A stretch of 64,000 nt of DNA from WTFY01 sp965220875 (lineage in GTDB: Bacteria; Pseudomonadota; Gammaproteobacteria; UBA4575), in the NCBI GenBank assembly GCA_965220875.1, contig OZ244849.1, positions 248,001 to 312,000 of the forward strand. The letters are read 5' to 3'. Below the pieces are notes generated by a model. That model did not search any database, was not told where the DNA came from, and saw nothing but the letters and a program-made list of their open reading frames with translations. Both the position numbers and the translations under genes were made by a program. Positions 27,149-37,068 of this stretch are shown here, piece by piece. Position 1 is the stretch's first letter, and each line of letters opens with the position of its first letter.

Positions 27149-28888
27149 ATGGCTCTGATCATTTCAGGAATTGATGTGTCGAAGGGTATTGCCATAGGCA
27201 ATGTACACTTGTTGAACAGGGGTGCACCAGAAGTTTTCGAGCTTAAACTTAAAAAACACGAGATCAAATCAGAAATTGAACGTTTTCAGGATGCGCTAGA
27301 TGAAGCCAGCTATCACTTGCGCAGCATACAGGACTCGATTCCCGAAGACACACCCACTGATATTGCCGCCTTCATCGATTCACATATTCTCATGGTCGAA
27401 GACTCCATGTTGCGCAAGGTACCCGTCGGGATTATCAAGAAACAGCATTGCAATGCCGAATGGGCACTCAAACAGCAGTACGACAAACTGGTTTCAGTGT
27501 TTGAGCAAATGGAGGATGACTACCTGCGTACGAGAATCAATGATGTCGAGCATGTCATCAATTTGATTCAGCAGATCCTTAAGGACAAGCAGTACACAGC
27601 ACAGATTGACGAACAACCGTTGAAAGGCCGTATAGTAGTTGCTGACGATCTCACTCCAGCGGATACCGTACTGATGCAAAATCAGAATATTGCGGGCTTT
27701 GTCACTGAATTGGGAGGGCCATTGTCCCATACAGCAATCCTCGCGCGCAGCATGGGGATTCCGGCCGTAGTTGGCATTCAGGATGCGCGTGTGCTCCTGC
27801 AACAGGAAGAGCTGGTAATCGTAGACGGTGGAACTGGCATGGTACTCGCGGGTGTCGGTAAAAAGACAATCGAGGACTACCGAAGGAGACAACGCACACA
27901 AAGAGAAGCACGAAGAAAGCTCCGTGCACTACGTGATGTTTCAGCTAGAACCCGTGATGGACAACGTATAAGTCTGCAAGCCAATATTGAACTTGATGAG
28001 GATGTAAGTGCACTCAAACAGTCGGGAGCAGAAGGAGTGGGACTTTACCGAACGGAATTCCTCTACATCGACCGAGAAGAACCTGCTGACGAGATTGAAC
28101 AACTTCAGGCCTATCTAAGGATTATCCGTGTACTCAAAGGCAAGCCGTTAACCATCCGTACGCTAGACCTGGGGGCTGAAAAGGAATTTGATCCAAATTT
28201 TCAGGGCCCACTTACACAAAATCCTGCGTTGGGCTTACGTGCAATACGTCGATCTTTGAAGGATACAGACCTGTTTAAACGGCAGTTACGTGCAATTCTG
28301 CGGGCCTCTGCCAGTGGCCCTGTCAAAATACTGTTGCCTATGGTCACTAGTCAAATCGAACTTGTTCAGTCCTTGTCCATACTCAAGCAGGCATTCAAGG
28401 AACTGGAAAACGAACAACTTCATTTTGATGCCAACATTCCGGTCGGCGCCATGATTGAAGTACCTGCAGCTGCACTGTCGGCAAATATCCTGGCAAAACA
28501 ACTCAATTTCCTGTCAATTGGCACTAATGACCTGATCCAGTACACCCTTGCCATTGACCGTATCGATGACCAAGTCAATTACCTGTACGACCCACTGCAC
28601 CCATCTGTTCTGAAGCTTATCAACTTGACATTGCAAGCAGGCCGTAGGGCAAAAATCCCAGTAGCCATGTGCGGAGAAATGGCGGGTGATACGCGTTACA
28701 CTCGACTTCTTCTGGGAATGGGACTGCAGGAATTCAGTGCGCCTCCATCCAGCCTGTTGGAAATAAAACAGATCATAAATCGAAGCAAAGTCTCTGAACT
28801 GAAAAAGCCAGCAATGAAAATTCTCAACACAACAGTTCCAGACAGGATTAATACCATGGTCGATGCGCTGAACAACCAGTCATTCTGA
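27149..28888 (+). CDS. ptsI: Phosphoenolpyruvate-protein phosphotransferase (Enzyme I)
   Basis: Enzyme I autophosphorylates with PEP and passes the phosphate to HPr. The 579-aa protein contains the active histidine in LGGPLSHTAILARSMGIPAV, VDGGTGMV, LYRTEFLYIDR and the PEP-binding C-terminal barrel with LSIGTNDLIQYTLAIDR and AMCGEMAGD. It lacks the N-terminal GAF domain of PtsP. Last gene of the hprK-ptsI run. Confidence 0.95.
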   Translation: MALIISGIDVSKGIAIGNVHLLNRGAPEVFELKLKKHEIKSEIERFQDALDEASYHLRSIQDSIPEDTPTDIAAFIDSHILMVEDSMLRKVPVGIIKKQHCNAEWALKQQYDKLVSVFEQMEDDYLRTRINDVEHVINLIQQILKDKQYTAQIDEQPLKGRIVVADDLTPADTVLMQNQNIAGFVTELGGPLSHTAILARSMGIPAVVGIQDARVLLQQEELVIVDGGTGMVLAGVGKKTIEDYRRRQRTQREARRKLRALRDVSARTRDGQRISLQANIELDEDVSALKQSGAEGVGLYRTEFLYIDREEPADEIEQLQAYLRIIRVLKGKPLTIRTLDLGAEKEFDPNFQGPLTQNPALGLRAIRRSLKDTDLFKRQLRAILRASASGPVKILLPMVTSQIELVQSLSILKQAFKELENEQLHFDANIPVGAMIEVPAAALSANILAKQLNFLSIGTNDLIQYTLAIDRIDDQVNYLYDPLHPSVLKLINLTLQAGRRAKIPVAMCGEMAGDTRYTRLLLGMGLQEFSAPPSSLLEIKQIINRSKVSELKKPAMKILNTTVPDRINTMVDALNNQSF

Positions 28889-28971
28889 ATTCTTTAATCA
28901 GACTTTTGGTAACCCCTGCCAAAGCAGTTACACTTGCCAAAATTTCCTCGGTCTGCTTGAGCCCTGAAAAT

Positions 28972-30324
28972 ATGCCAGAATCGAAGACACATACTCCTAA
29001 CCAGGCTTTACAAGTTATCAGTGAGGCCTTGCAGACTGGAACCATGCTGCAGGCAAAGCGCATTCTCAATGCGCTGCACCCTGCAGAAATTGGCAATCTC
29101 CTTGAAGCACTCCCACACTCCCAAAGGATCATCGTCTGGAACATGCTGGACGAGGTGGATGGTGAAATCCTGCTGAATGTTGGGGAAGAGGTACGTAGCG
29201 GCCTGATCAAACTAATGGATAGTGAAGCCCTGGTGGCAGCGACAGAAGGATTGGAGATTGACGACCTTGCTGATTTGCTAGTAGACCTGCCACATACAGT
29301 CACACAACAGGCGCTTTCCAGCATGGATCACCAAGACCGACAGCGCCTGGAAGCTGTACTTTCGTACGATGAAAATACTGCTGGCGGCCTTATGAACACC
29401 GATACAGTGACTGTTAGAAGCGATGTCACGCTTGATGTGGTGTTACGCTATCTGCGAACCCGGGGAACACTACCAGATGGAACTGACTCCCTTTTCGTGG
29501 TGGATCGCTACGGGTATTACATGGGAACATTACCCTTATCGAAAGTGCTGACCAGTAAACCCACAAAGCTGGTGCGTGATGCGCTGGACGACACTGTCCG
29601 TGCATTTGAAGCCAACACAGATGCTTCCATTGTTGCCAGGTCATTCGAAGACCTTGACCTTGTCTCTGCAGCGGTTGTAGATGAGCACAACAAGCTGATT
29701 GGCCGCATTACCGTTGATGATGTGGTAGATGTTATACGTGAGGAAGCAGAACATTCTGTTTTCAGCATGGCAGGATTATCGGAAGAGGCAGATTTATTTG
29801 GTCCGGTGTTTACTTCTGCGCAACGCCGTACGATCTGGCTGGGAGTAAACTTGTTGACTGCATTCTTGGCAGCCTGGGTCATCAGCCTGTTTCAGCTAAC
29901 CCTGGAAAAAATCATCGCATTGGCCATTCTTATCCCAGTTGTTGCCAGTATGGGCGGAATAGCTGGCAGCCAGACCTTGACTCTGGTAATACGCGGACTT
30001 GCGCTTGGTCAAATCGGACGCAGTAACTCTAAATTACTGCTACTCAAAGAACTGGCTGTAGGTATCTTAAATGGAATGACATGGGCTGTCATCGTAGCAC
30101 TTGTCGTAGTTTTGTGGTTTAAAGACTTCAGGATGGGGGGGGTCATAGCGGCAGCGACGATGGCAAACCTAATTTGTGCTGCACTTGCTGGCGTATCAAT
30201 TCCGGTTATCTTGCGCTTTCTCAAGATTGATCCAGCGCTGGCGGGGGGCGTTATCCTTACCACTATCACAGATGTGATTGGTATCTTCGCTTTTCTTGGC
30301 TTGGCAACGTGGCTCCTTCTATAG
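28972..30324 (+). CDS. mgtE: Magnesium transporter MgtE
   Basis: MgtE is a Mg2+-gated Mg2+ channel. The 450-aa protein has an N-terminal helical domain (NALHPAEIGNLLEALPH), a CBS pair (YDENTAGGLMNTDTVTVR, IGRITVDDVVDVIREEAEH) and about five C-terminal membrane helices with ASMGGIAGSQTLTLVIRGLALG. The ATG at 28972 is preferred; a TTG 22 codons upstream is in frame. The 89-base interval to the convergent dcd holds no obvious terminator. Confidence 0.94.
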   Translation: MPESKTHTPNQALQVISEALQTGTMLQAKRILNALHPAEIGNLLEALPHSQRIIVWNMLDEVDGEILLNVGEEVRSGLIKLMDSEALVAATEGLEIDDLADLLVDLPHTVTQQALSSMDHQDRQRLEAVLSYDENTAGGLMNTDTVTVRSDVTLDVVLRYLRTRGTLPDGTDSLFVVDRYGYYMGTLPLSKVLTSKPTKLVRDALDDTVRAFEANTDASIVARSFEDLDLVSAAVVDEHNKLIGRITVDDVVDVIREEAEHSVFSMAGLSEEADLFGPVFTSAQRRTIWLGVNLLTAFLAAWVISLFQLTLEKIIALAILIPVVASMGGIAGSQTLTLVIRGLALGQIGRSNSKLLLLKELAVGILNGMTWAVIVALVVVLWFKDFRMGGVIAAATMANLICAALAGVSIPVILRFLKIDPALAGGVILTTITDVIGIFAFLGLATWLLL

Positions 30325-30413
30325 CTGAATCATGCGTGCCCCCAAACCTGCTTAGCACTTTCATTATTGCCTGCACACCAACCGTATCCAGACAGCCCTG
30401 GCCTGTTATCTTT

Positions 30414-30980
30414 TCATGTCTTAGGTAACGTCACTCCACGCTGTCCCTGATACTTGCCAGCTCTATCCTTGTAAGAGACCTCACAGATTTCATCCGACTC
30501 TAAGAAAAGCATTTGTGCAATCCCCTCATTTGCATAAATCTTTGCCGGTAACGGTGTTGAATTGGATATTTCTATGGTGACATGGCCTTCCCATTCAGGC
30601 TCCAAGGGCGTGACGTTGATGATAATTCCACAACGGGCATATGTAGATTTACCCAAACAAACTGTCAGCACCGAGCGAGGGATGCGGAAGTATTCGACGG
30701 TCCTGGTCAGCACAAATGAATTTGGTGGTATAACGCACTCCGTTGCCTTCAGGTCAATGAAACTGTTTTCATCGAACTGCTTCGGATCGACGATTACGGA
30801 ATTTATGTTGGTAAAAATTTTAAATTCATCTGCGCAACGGACATCATAACCGTAGCTTGATGTCCCGTAAGATATCAGCCGGTGATGGTCACAGGCACGA
30901 ACCTGACCCTTTTCAAACGGATCTATCATGGCGTGATCTTCCGCCATCTTGCGGATCCACCGGTCTGATTTAATCGTCAT
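30414..30980 (-). CDS. dcd: dCTP deaminase
   Basis: Dcd deaminates dCTP to dUTP on the way to dTMP. The 188-aa trimeric dUTPase-fold enzyme shows SYGTSSYGYDVRCADEFKIF, GKSTYARCGIIINVTPLEP and the active-site segment VTIEISNSTPLPAKIYANEG. Upstream on the same strand lies mrp. Confidence 0.96.
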   Translation of the reverse strand: MTIKSDRWIRKMAEDHAMIDPFEKGQVRACDHHRLISYGTSSYGYDVRCADEFKIFTNINSVIVDPKQFDENSFIDLKATECVIPPNSFVLTRTVEYFRIPRSVLTVCLGKSTYARCGIIINVTPLEPEWEGHVTIEISNSTPLPAKIYANEGIAQMLFLESDEICEVSYKDRAGKYQGQRGVTLPKT

Positions 30981-31079
30981 TTAGATTCAACAGCGGGAAA
31001 ATCGTTTAAGACACTGCCTGTTTGTGGCACTTTCAGCGTGTCTTTACCATGCGACTGGCTTCTGGAAGAATTCACTTCT

Positions 31080-31104
31080 GCTGTCTTGATATAATCAGGA
31101 CAGC
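31080..31104 (-). repeat. Perfectly placed hairpin after the mrp stop codon
   Basis: Outer arms GCTGTC and GACAGC enclose inner arms TGAT and ATCA around a TAT loop, with one mismatch between them, starting one base after the mrp stop. No U-run follows on the minus strand. It may end or protect the mrp transcript or act as an operator for dcd. Confidence 0.5.
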
Positions 31105-31105
31105 A

Positions 31106-32194
31106 TCATGTATTCTGAATGACAATTTTTGGAAACCTAGCACTGTAATCCTTGCTCTGTGCGGCAAGTTTTGCAGCAGCCTTGCGGGCAATCTCCCTGT
31201 ATATTTCTGCAATTCGGCTGTTTGGCATCATCGCAACTGACGGATTTCCTCCGTCAGCCTGCTCACGAATCCTGATATCCAGAGGCAACGCCCCCAGCAT
31301 GTCTACACCTGATTCGTCAGCCATTTGCTGGCCCCCTCCTTCGCCAAAAATAGATTCTTCATGACCACACTTGCTGCAAATATGAATACTCATGTTTTCC
31401 ACAATCCCCAGTACAGGCACTTCCACTTTCTCGAACATCTTCAGACCCTTGCGGGCATCAAGCAGGGCAATGTCCTGTGGAGTCGTTACGATGATCGCCC
31501 CACTTACCGGGATCTTTTGTGCCAGCGTCAACTGTACGTCTCCCGTACCGGGAGGAAGATCAACCACCAGGTAATCAAGACCACGCCAGCAAGTGTCATT
31601 TAGTAATTGTTCCAATGCCTGAGTCACCATTGGACCACGCCAGATCATTGGCGTTTCTTCATCAATTAGAAAGCCGATCGACATGGCCTGCAAGCCGTGT
31701 GCCTCCATGGGCTCCAGGCTCTTCCCATCGCTTGACTTGGGCTGGCCACTCACACCCAGCATACGCGGCTGACTGGGCCCGTAGATATCAGCATCCAGCA
31801 CCCCCACCACGGCTCCTTCCATAGAAAGTGCCAGTGCAAGATTGGCAGCAGTGGTTGACTTGCCTACACCACCTTTACCTGAAGCTACAGCAATGATGTT
31901 CTTGATGTTATCTAAAGGCTTGAGACTTTTTTGTACAGTATGGGCCTCTACCTGCCAGCTTACGTCGGCCTGCACATTTTCAGCACCTGCCTCAGAAACT
32001 TTTGCTTCAATCTGTGCAGCAAGATCGTCTACAATCCCATTTGCAGGATAGCCCAGCTTGACCGAAATACTTACACTGCCCGCTTCGGTTTCAACCTGTT
32101 TCACGGCGTTGCTGGCCACTAGGTCCTTACCAAGGTAAGGATCCTGCACCTGCTTCAGCACTGTTTCAACCTGCTCCTTTGTCAGCTGCGCCAT
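31106..32194 (-). CDS. apbC: Iron-sulfur cluster carrier ATPase Mrp/ApbC
   Basis: A P-loop ATPase that carries and delivers [4Fe-4S] clusters. The 362-aa protein has an N-terminal MIP18/DUF59 domain (VLKQVQDPYLGKDLV), the deviant Walker A GKGGVGKSTTAANLALALS and the cluster-binding CSKCGHEESIFG. It is divergent from metG across 168 bp, a common gammaproteobacterial pairing. Confidence 0.94.
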   Translation of the reverse strand: MAQLTKEQVETVLKQVQDPYLGKDLVASNAVKQVETEAGSVSISVKLGYPANGIVDDLAAQIEAKVSEAGAENVQADVSWQVEAHTVQKSLKPLDNIKNIIAVASGKGGVGKSTTAANLALALSMEGAVVGVLDADIYGPSQPRMLGVSGQPKSSDGKSLEPMEAHGLQAMSIGFLIDEETPMIWRGPMVTQALEQLLNDTCWRGLDYLVVDLPPGTGDVQLTLAQKIPVSGAIIVTTPQDIALLDARKGLKMFEKVEVPVLGIVENMSIHICSKCGHEESIFGEGGGQQMADESGVDMLGALPLDIRIREQADGGNPSVAMMPNSRIAEIYREIARKAAAKLAAQSKDYSARFPKIVIQNT

Positions 32195-32362
32195 ACTTTG
32201 ACTCCCCTGAAATATCTGACTCTAGCAAAAGTTGGAGCTTACTATACCATGCTAACCATGGCAGCAAAGACCCAAATTCAATGACCATAAAATAGTTAAA
32301 ATACAGTGGTAATTTCTTCAAACTGCTAATAAGGTGAAATAGCAAAATCAATTGACGCCGTT

Positions 32363-34390
32363 ATGCCTAGCCCAAAACGCAAGATCCTAGTCACCAGTGC
32401 ACTGCCTTATGCAAATGGCCCCATACATATCGGGCACTTGGTCGAGTATATCCAAACGGACATCTGGTCCAGGTTCCAGAAGATGTGCGGGCATGACTGT
32501 ATATATATCTGTGCTGACGATGCCCACGGCACCCCCATCATGCTCAAGGCACAACAGGAAGGGATTACACCAGAACAGCTCATTTCAAGAGTGAGCCAGG
32601 AACATCAGAGAGATTTTTCTGATTTTCATATCAAGTTTGACAATTACCACTCTACTCACTCAGAAGAAAACAGAATTCATGCAACAAAAATTTATGAATG
32701 CCTGAAAAAGAATGGGCACATTTCCTCAAGATCAGTTGTAGACCTGTATGATCCGGTCAATAAAATGTTTTTGCCTGACCGTTACGTCAAAGGCGAATGC
32801 CCAAGATGCAATGCCAAAGACCAGTACGGGGACAACTGTGAGGTTTGTGGAAGTACATACACCCCAGCTGAACTGATCAACCCGTATTCTTCAGTAAGTG
32901 GTGCTACACCGATAAAAAAAGAAAACCTGCATTATTTTTTCAAGCTGGATAACTTCAGAGACATACTGCAGGACTGGATCAAGAGCGAACCACTTCAGCC
33001 GGAAATCATAAACAAGCTACTAGAGTGGTTTGATGCCGGTCTCAAAGACTGGGATATTTCTCGTGATGCACCGTATTTCGGCTTTGAGATACCGGATGCT
33101 CCAGGCAAATTCTTTTATGTGTGGCTTGATGCACCTATAGGCTATATGGCCAGCCTCCAGCAATATTGTGACCGTACAGGAAAAGAATTCGAGGCATACT
33201 GGAGCAGAGACAGTGATCATGAAGTTTACCACTTCATCGGCAAGGACATTGCGTACTTCCACATGCTATTTTGGCCAGCTATGTTGCACGGAGCAAACTA
33301 CCGAATTCCGACAGCAGTCTATTGTCATGGTTTCCTGACCGTTGACGGACAGAAAATGTCCAAATCGCGAGGCACATTTATCAAGGCACGAACCTATCTC
33401 GATTACCTAAACCCAGAATATCTACGCTATTACTTCGCAGCAAAGCTGGGACCAGATGTAGGAGATATAGATCTGAACCTGAGTGATTTCCAACAGCGTG
33501 TCAACAGCGATGTAGTTGGCAAGCTCGTAAATATAGCAAGTCGCTGTTCAGGGTTTATTTACAAGCATTTTGAAGGGAAACTCACGTCCAGGTTTCTCGA
33601 AGACTGTCAGGATATATTTCAAGATGCAGTCGGACACAACCAGCAAATAAGAGAGCTATACGAGTCCCGCAGTTATTCGCATGCCATCAGAGTAATCATG
33701 GCACATGCGGATGCAACCAATCAGGTTATCGATGCTCACAAACCATGGGAACTTGCAAAAAAAGAGGCCAGCAATTACAAGGTGCAACAGATATGCAGCT
33801 TTGGTTTGAACATGTATCGGCTGCTGGCTGGCTATCTGAAGCCGATCATGCCTGAGCTTGCAGAAAAATCCGAAACTTTTCTAAATGTGGAAACAAACTG
33901 GAAAGACCTGGCTTCCGGAATTCCAATGCCTGAAGGCCACATGATCAATGAATTCAAACCCCTGATCACCCGTATCGAAAAAGAGTCTATAGATAAAATG
34001 GTAGAAGATTCCAAGCGAGCAGACACGCCAAGCAACCAAGATCCCATCGACGGTGAAGTTACTTTCGAGGATTTCGCAAAACTTGATTTGAGAGTAGCCA
34101 GAATCATTCAGGCAGATATTGTCGAAGGGGCTGACAAGTTGCTGAAACTAACCCTCGACTTAGGCAAACCGACTGGAAACGAGCACCGCATCGTCTTGGC
34201 CGGAATCAAGTCCGCTTACAGTCCGGAAGAGATAGAAGGACGCTTGACGATTGTTATCGCAAATCTTATGCCTCGTAAAATGCGTTTTGGGACTTCAGAG
34301 GGAATGGTGCTAGCTGCGGGGCCAGGCGGGAAAGATATATTCCTGTTACAGCCCGACAGCGGTGCAGAGCCCGGAATGCGTGTGAAATAA
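32363..34390 (+). CDS. metG: Methionyl-tRNA synthetase
   Basis: MetG charges initiator and elongator tRNA-Met. The 675-aa class I synthetase has the HIGH box in YANGPIHIGHLVEY, a zinc-binding knuckle (CPRCNAKDQYGDNCEVCG), KMSKS in GQKMSKSRGTFI and a C-terminal EMAP-II-like tRNA-binding domain (FEDFAKLDLRVARI). Confidence 0.97.
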   Translation: MPSPKRKILVTSALPYANGPIHIGHLVEYIQTDIWSRFQKMCGHDCIYICADDAHGTPIMLKAQQEGITPEQLISRVSQEHQRDFSDFHIKFDNYHSTHSEENRIHATKIYECLKKNGHISSRSVVDLYDPVNKMFLPDRYVKGECPRCNAKDQYGDNCEVCGSTYTPAELINPYSSVSGATPIKKENLHYFFKLDNFRDILQDWIKSEPLQPEIINKLLEWFDAGLKDWDISRDAPYFGFEIPDAPGKFFYVWLDAPIGYMASLQQYCDRTGKEFEAYWSRDSDHEVYHFIGKDIAYFHMLFWPAMLHGANYRIPTAVYCHGFLTVDGQKMSKSRGTFIKARTYLDYLNPEYLRYYFAAKLGPDVGDIDLNLSDFQQRVNSDVVGKLVNIASRCSGFIYKHFEGKLTSRFLEDCQDIFQDAVGHNQQIRELYESRSYSHAIRVIMAHADATNQVIDAHKPWELAKKEASNYKVQQICSFGLNMYRLLAGYLKPIMPELAEKSETFLNVETNWKDLASGIPMPEGHMINEFKPLITRIEKESIDKMVEDSKRADTPSNQDPIDGEVTFEDFAKLDLRVARIIQADIVEGADKLLKLTLDLGKPTGNEHRIVLAGIKSAYSPEEIEGRLTIVIANLMPRKMRFGTSEGMVLAAGPGGKDIFLLQPDSGAEPGMRVK

Positions 34391-34397
34391 TTATCCA

Positions 34398-34829
34398 GTG
34401 CAAGATTTCTACTCTGGTATTGCAACGGGCAAGTTCATTGCGAGAATCGACGAACAACGCTGTATCGGTTGTACGCTGTGTATCAAGGCATGTCCTTTTG
34501 ATGCAATTTTGGGGGCTTCACGACATACACACACTGTCATCACCAGATACTGTACAGGATGTAAATTATGCCTCGCACCCTGCCCGGTGAATTGTATTGA
34601 TCTCAAAGCGAATACCAAATTTCATCATCTTTGCATAACCTTGCCAAAAATTGAGCTGCGAAAATTAAAAGAACAGTTCGCGGCAAGTTCACGGGAAAGC
34701 AAAAGACGACGCATGCAAAGGATCGAACGGAACCAGAGAGAACGACAGGAATTGTTTGAACTCAGGAAAGAAAAAATCTTACTCAAAAAACGAACTTCTA
34801 TTCAAAGCAATGAACGAGGAAAAATGTAA
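34398..34829 (+). CDS. RnfB-like two-cluster ferredoxin
   Basis: A 143-aa protein (GTG start) with two complete 4Fe-4S motifs, CIGCTLCIKACPFDAIL and CTGCKLCLAPCPVNCIDL, then a basic, probably helical tail rich in Arg, Lys and Glu. It matches the C-terminal ferredoxin part of RnfB, without the membrane helix and Fe-S domain at the RnfB N-terminus; no other rnf gene is nearby. Stand-alone RnfB-like ferredoxins next to nth are known in several gammaproteobacteria. Its 3' end overlaps nth by 20 bases. Electron partner unknown. Confidence 0.8.
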   Translation: MQDFYSGIATGKFIARIDEQRCIGCTLCIKACPFDAILGASRHTHTVITRYCTGCKLCLAPCPVNCIDLKANTKFHHLCITLPKIELRKLKEQFAASSRESKRRRMQRIERNQRERQELFELRKEKILLKKRTSIQSNERGKM

Positions 34830-35451
34830 CGAAATTTTTCGGCGACTGAAAAAGGCAAACCCTAAGCCCAGGACAGAACTCGTACACGAATCCGATTTTG
34901 AGCTTCTGATCTCGGTCATACTTTCTGCTCAAGCGACAGACGTAAGCGTAAACAAGGCAACCAAGGAACTTTTCAAGATTGCCAACACTCCAAAGCAAAT
35001 GCTGGCGCTCGGGGAAAAAGGGCTGAAGCGCTACATCAAATCAATTGGTTTGTATAACAGCAAGGCTCAACACATTATCAAAACGTGCCGCATCCTTGAT
35101 GAAAAATTTGGAAGCCAGATTCCACAAAGCCGTGAAGCCTTACAGTCTTTACCTGGTGTCGGTAGAAAAACGGCAAATGTAGTGCTCAACAATGCCTTCA
35201 ATCAGCCAACTATTGCGGTTGACACGCATATTTTTCGGGTTGCCAACCGAACCGGTATTGCTCCTGGGAAAAATACCCTTGCCGTAGAGCTTGGGCTTGA
35301 AGATCAGGTACCGGAAAAGTACAAGCTGCATGCACACCACTGGCTGATCTTGCTTGGCAGGTATATTTGTCTCGCCCGCAAGCCGAAATGCCAAAAATGT
35401 CCAATCGTGGACCTATGCGAATACAGTGAAAAAAACACAACCCAGCAGTGA
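34810..35451 (+). CDS. nth: Endonuclease III
   Basis: Nth is a base-excision glycosylase/AP lyase for oxidised pyrimidines. The 213-aa protein has the helix-hairpin-helix LPGVGRKTANVVLN with the catalytic lysine, the catalytic aspartate in AVDTHIFRVANR and the C-terminal 4Fe-4S ligands in CLARKPKCQKCPIVDLC. The ATG at 34810 fits the family; an upstream in-frame start would add 18 unrelated residues. Confidence 0.96.
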   Translation: MNEEKCNEIFRRLKKANPKPRTELVHESDFELLISVILSAQATDVSVNKATKELFKIANTPKQMLALGEKGLKRYIKSIGLYNSKAQHIIKTCRILDEKFGSQIPQSREALQSLPGVGRKTANVVLNNAFNQPTIAVDTHIFRVANRTGIAPGKNTLAVELGLEDQVPEKYKLHAHHWLILLGRYICLARKPKCQKCPIVDLCEYSEKNTTQQ

Positions 35452-35474
35452 TGGATAATACTCAGGAGGCCACT

Positions 35475-36125
35475 ATGTCAGGAGTCATTGCATTCATTAA
35501 CACATTACAAAATGCACTAGACAGGTTCAGGGCGATCGACTTTTTAGCACCTCTTGCCTTGCGCCTGTATCTGGCACCTGTTTTTATCGCAGTTGGCTTA
35601 CATAAGTTCATGCATTTGGAAGATATTGCAAGCTGGTTTGGAAATCCTGACTGGGGACTTGGCCTGCCCGCTCCAATGCTCATGGCAATACTCGCCGCAT
35701 CCGCTGAACTGTTTGGGGGTATTGCTCTTTTGTTCGGAATTGCCGTTCGTTGGTTTGCTATCCCACTGATGATTACGATGCTGGTTGCAACCTTCGCAGT
35801 GCATTGGGACAAGGGCTGGTTTGCTGTAGCACCCGGCAACCCGGAAACCAGTACAGCCAAGCCACTGGCATCAGTGGGAATTCCTGCTGCAAAACGCAGC
35901 CTGGAAAACAGCAGGGCAGTAGGCAAGCGTCTGGAGGCGGCCAGGTCACTCCTGAAAAAACATGGCAACTATAAGTGGCTTACAGAAAAGGGACGTTTTG
36001 TGGTACTCAATAATGGCATTGAGTTCGCCGTCACCTATTTTATCATGCTACTGGCCCTGTTTTTCATTGGTTCTGGTAAATACCTTAGCCTTGACTACTG
36101 GATTGCCAGATGTTTCAGGAAATAA
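35475..36125 (+). CDS. DoxX family membrane protein
   Basis: A 216-aa DoxX-family protein with four membrane helices. Motifs include RLYLAPVFIAVGLHKFMH near the N-terminus and LAASAELFGGIALLFGIAVR; a polar stretch of about 65 residues separates helices three and four. The ATG at 35475 is chosen because CAGGAGG lies five bases upstream; an in-frame ATG at 35448 overlaps nth. DoxX proteins of this kind accompany DUF692/DUF2063 gene pairs in bufferin-type operons, where they are thought to act at the membrane; the mechanism is not known. Confidence 0.85.
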   Translation: MSGVIAFINTLQNALDRFRAIDFLAPLALRLYLAPVFIAVGLHKFMHLEDIASWFGNPDWGLGLPAPMLMAILAASAELFGGIALLFGIAVRWFAIPLMITMLVATFAVHWDKGWFAVAPGNPETSTAKPLASVGIPAAKRSLENSRAVGKRLEAARSLLKKHGNYKWLTEKGRFVVLNNGIEFAVTYFIMLLALFFIGSGKYLSLDYWIARCFRK

Positions 36126-36190
36126 CCAGTATATTTTGCAGACTGATTCCCATATATAGAATAATAGCCGTACCAGGAAAAGCGACGTAA

Positions 36191-37057
36191 ATGAAAACCC
36201 AGAGTCAAAATACCTATTCTGTGACAGGTTCGGGCCTTGGCCTGAGGCGGGGTATTCTCAACGAACTGGAAGCCAGTTTTCCGGAAATCGTTGATTTCAT
36301 GGAAGTCGCACCAGAAAACTGGATAGGAATTGGAGGCAAGCTGGGTAAACGTTTTCGGGCTTTTACCGAAAAGACCCCTTTTGTGATACACGGACTTTCC
36401 CTGTCAATAGGAAGCCCGGCTCCACTTGACGAATCTTTGGTATATGAAATCAAGAAATTCATGCGGACACACGACATCCGTTGTTACAGTGAACACTTGA
36501 GCTATTGCTCAGACAATGGTCACTTGTATGACCTCATGCCTATCCCGTTTACCGAAGAAGCCGTGCATTACGTTGCAGACAGGATCAAACGCGTACAGGA
36601 AATCCTGGAACAAAAAATTGCCATGGAAAACGTGTCTTATTACGCTGCTCCCGGAAAGGAAATGGATGAGATCAACTTCGTTAATGCAGTACTCGAAGAG
36701 GCAGATTGCAACCTGCTGCTGGACGTTAATAACATTTATGTCAATTCAGTAAATCACTCTTATGACCCTGTTGAATTTCTTCAAGCCTTGCCTGGAGAAC
36801 GCATTGCATATTGTCATGTGGCAGGCCATTACAATGAAGCCGAGGACCTGCTCGTCGATACACATGGAGCCGATGTAATCGATCCCGTTTGGAGCCTGCT
36901 GCACAAGGCATATGATACGTTTGGTGTATTCCCTACGCTACTTGAGCGGGATTTCAATATCCCGCCCCTAGCGGCTCTTACACAGGAAGTACAAACCATT
37001 CACAGACTCCAGGCAAAATGCCATACACCATCAGCATCATTTCAGATTGTGGGGTAA
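36191..37057 (+). CDS. bufB: DUF692 multinuclear iron oxidase (BufB/MbnB-like)
   Basis: DUF692 proteins are TIM-barrel, multi-iron enzymes that modify cysteines of precursor peptides, as MbnB does for methanobactin and BufB for copper-storing bufferins. The 288-aa product keeps the expected metal ligands: His in VIHGLSLSIGS, Glu-His in CYSEHLSY, Glu in AMENVSYY, Asp-Asn in LLLDVNNIYVN, His in IAYCHVAGHYN, Asp-x-His in LVDTHGADVID and Glu-Arg-Asp in LLERDFNIPP. It is followed by a DUF2063 partner after 11 bp. No precursor peptide gene is visible upstream. A weak promoter (TTGCAG 36136-36141, TAGAAT 36157-36162) could serve it. Confidence 0.85.
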   Translation: MKTQSQNTYSVTGSGLGLRRGILNELEASFPEIVDFMEVAPENWIGIGGKLGKRFRAFTEKTPFVIHGLSLSIGSPAPLDESLVYEIKKFMRTHDIRCYSEHLSYCSDNGHLYDLMPIPFTEEAVHYVADRIKRVQEILEQKIAMENVSYYAAPGKEMDEINFVNAVLEEADCNLLLDVNNIYVNSVNHSYDPVEFLQALPGERIAYCHVAGHYNEAEDLLVDTHGADVIDPVWSLLHKAYDTFGVFPTLLERDFNIPPLAALTQEVQTIHRLQAKCHTPSASFQIVG

Positions 37058-37068
37058 ACAGTAATCAA

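Noticed and set aside
34398..34829. Ferredoxin as a truncated pseudogene of rnfB
   Set aside because: Both cluster motifs are intact and stand-alone RnfB-like ferredoxins next to nth are known, so it is called as a gene.
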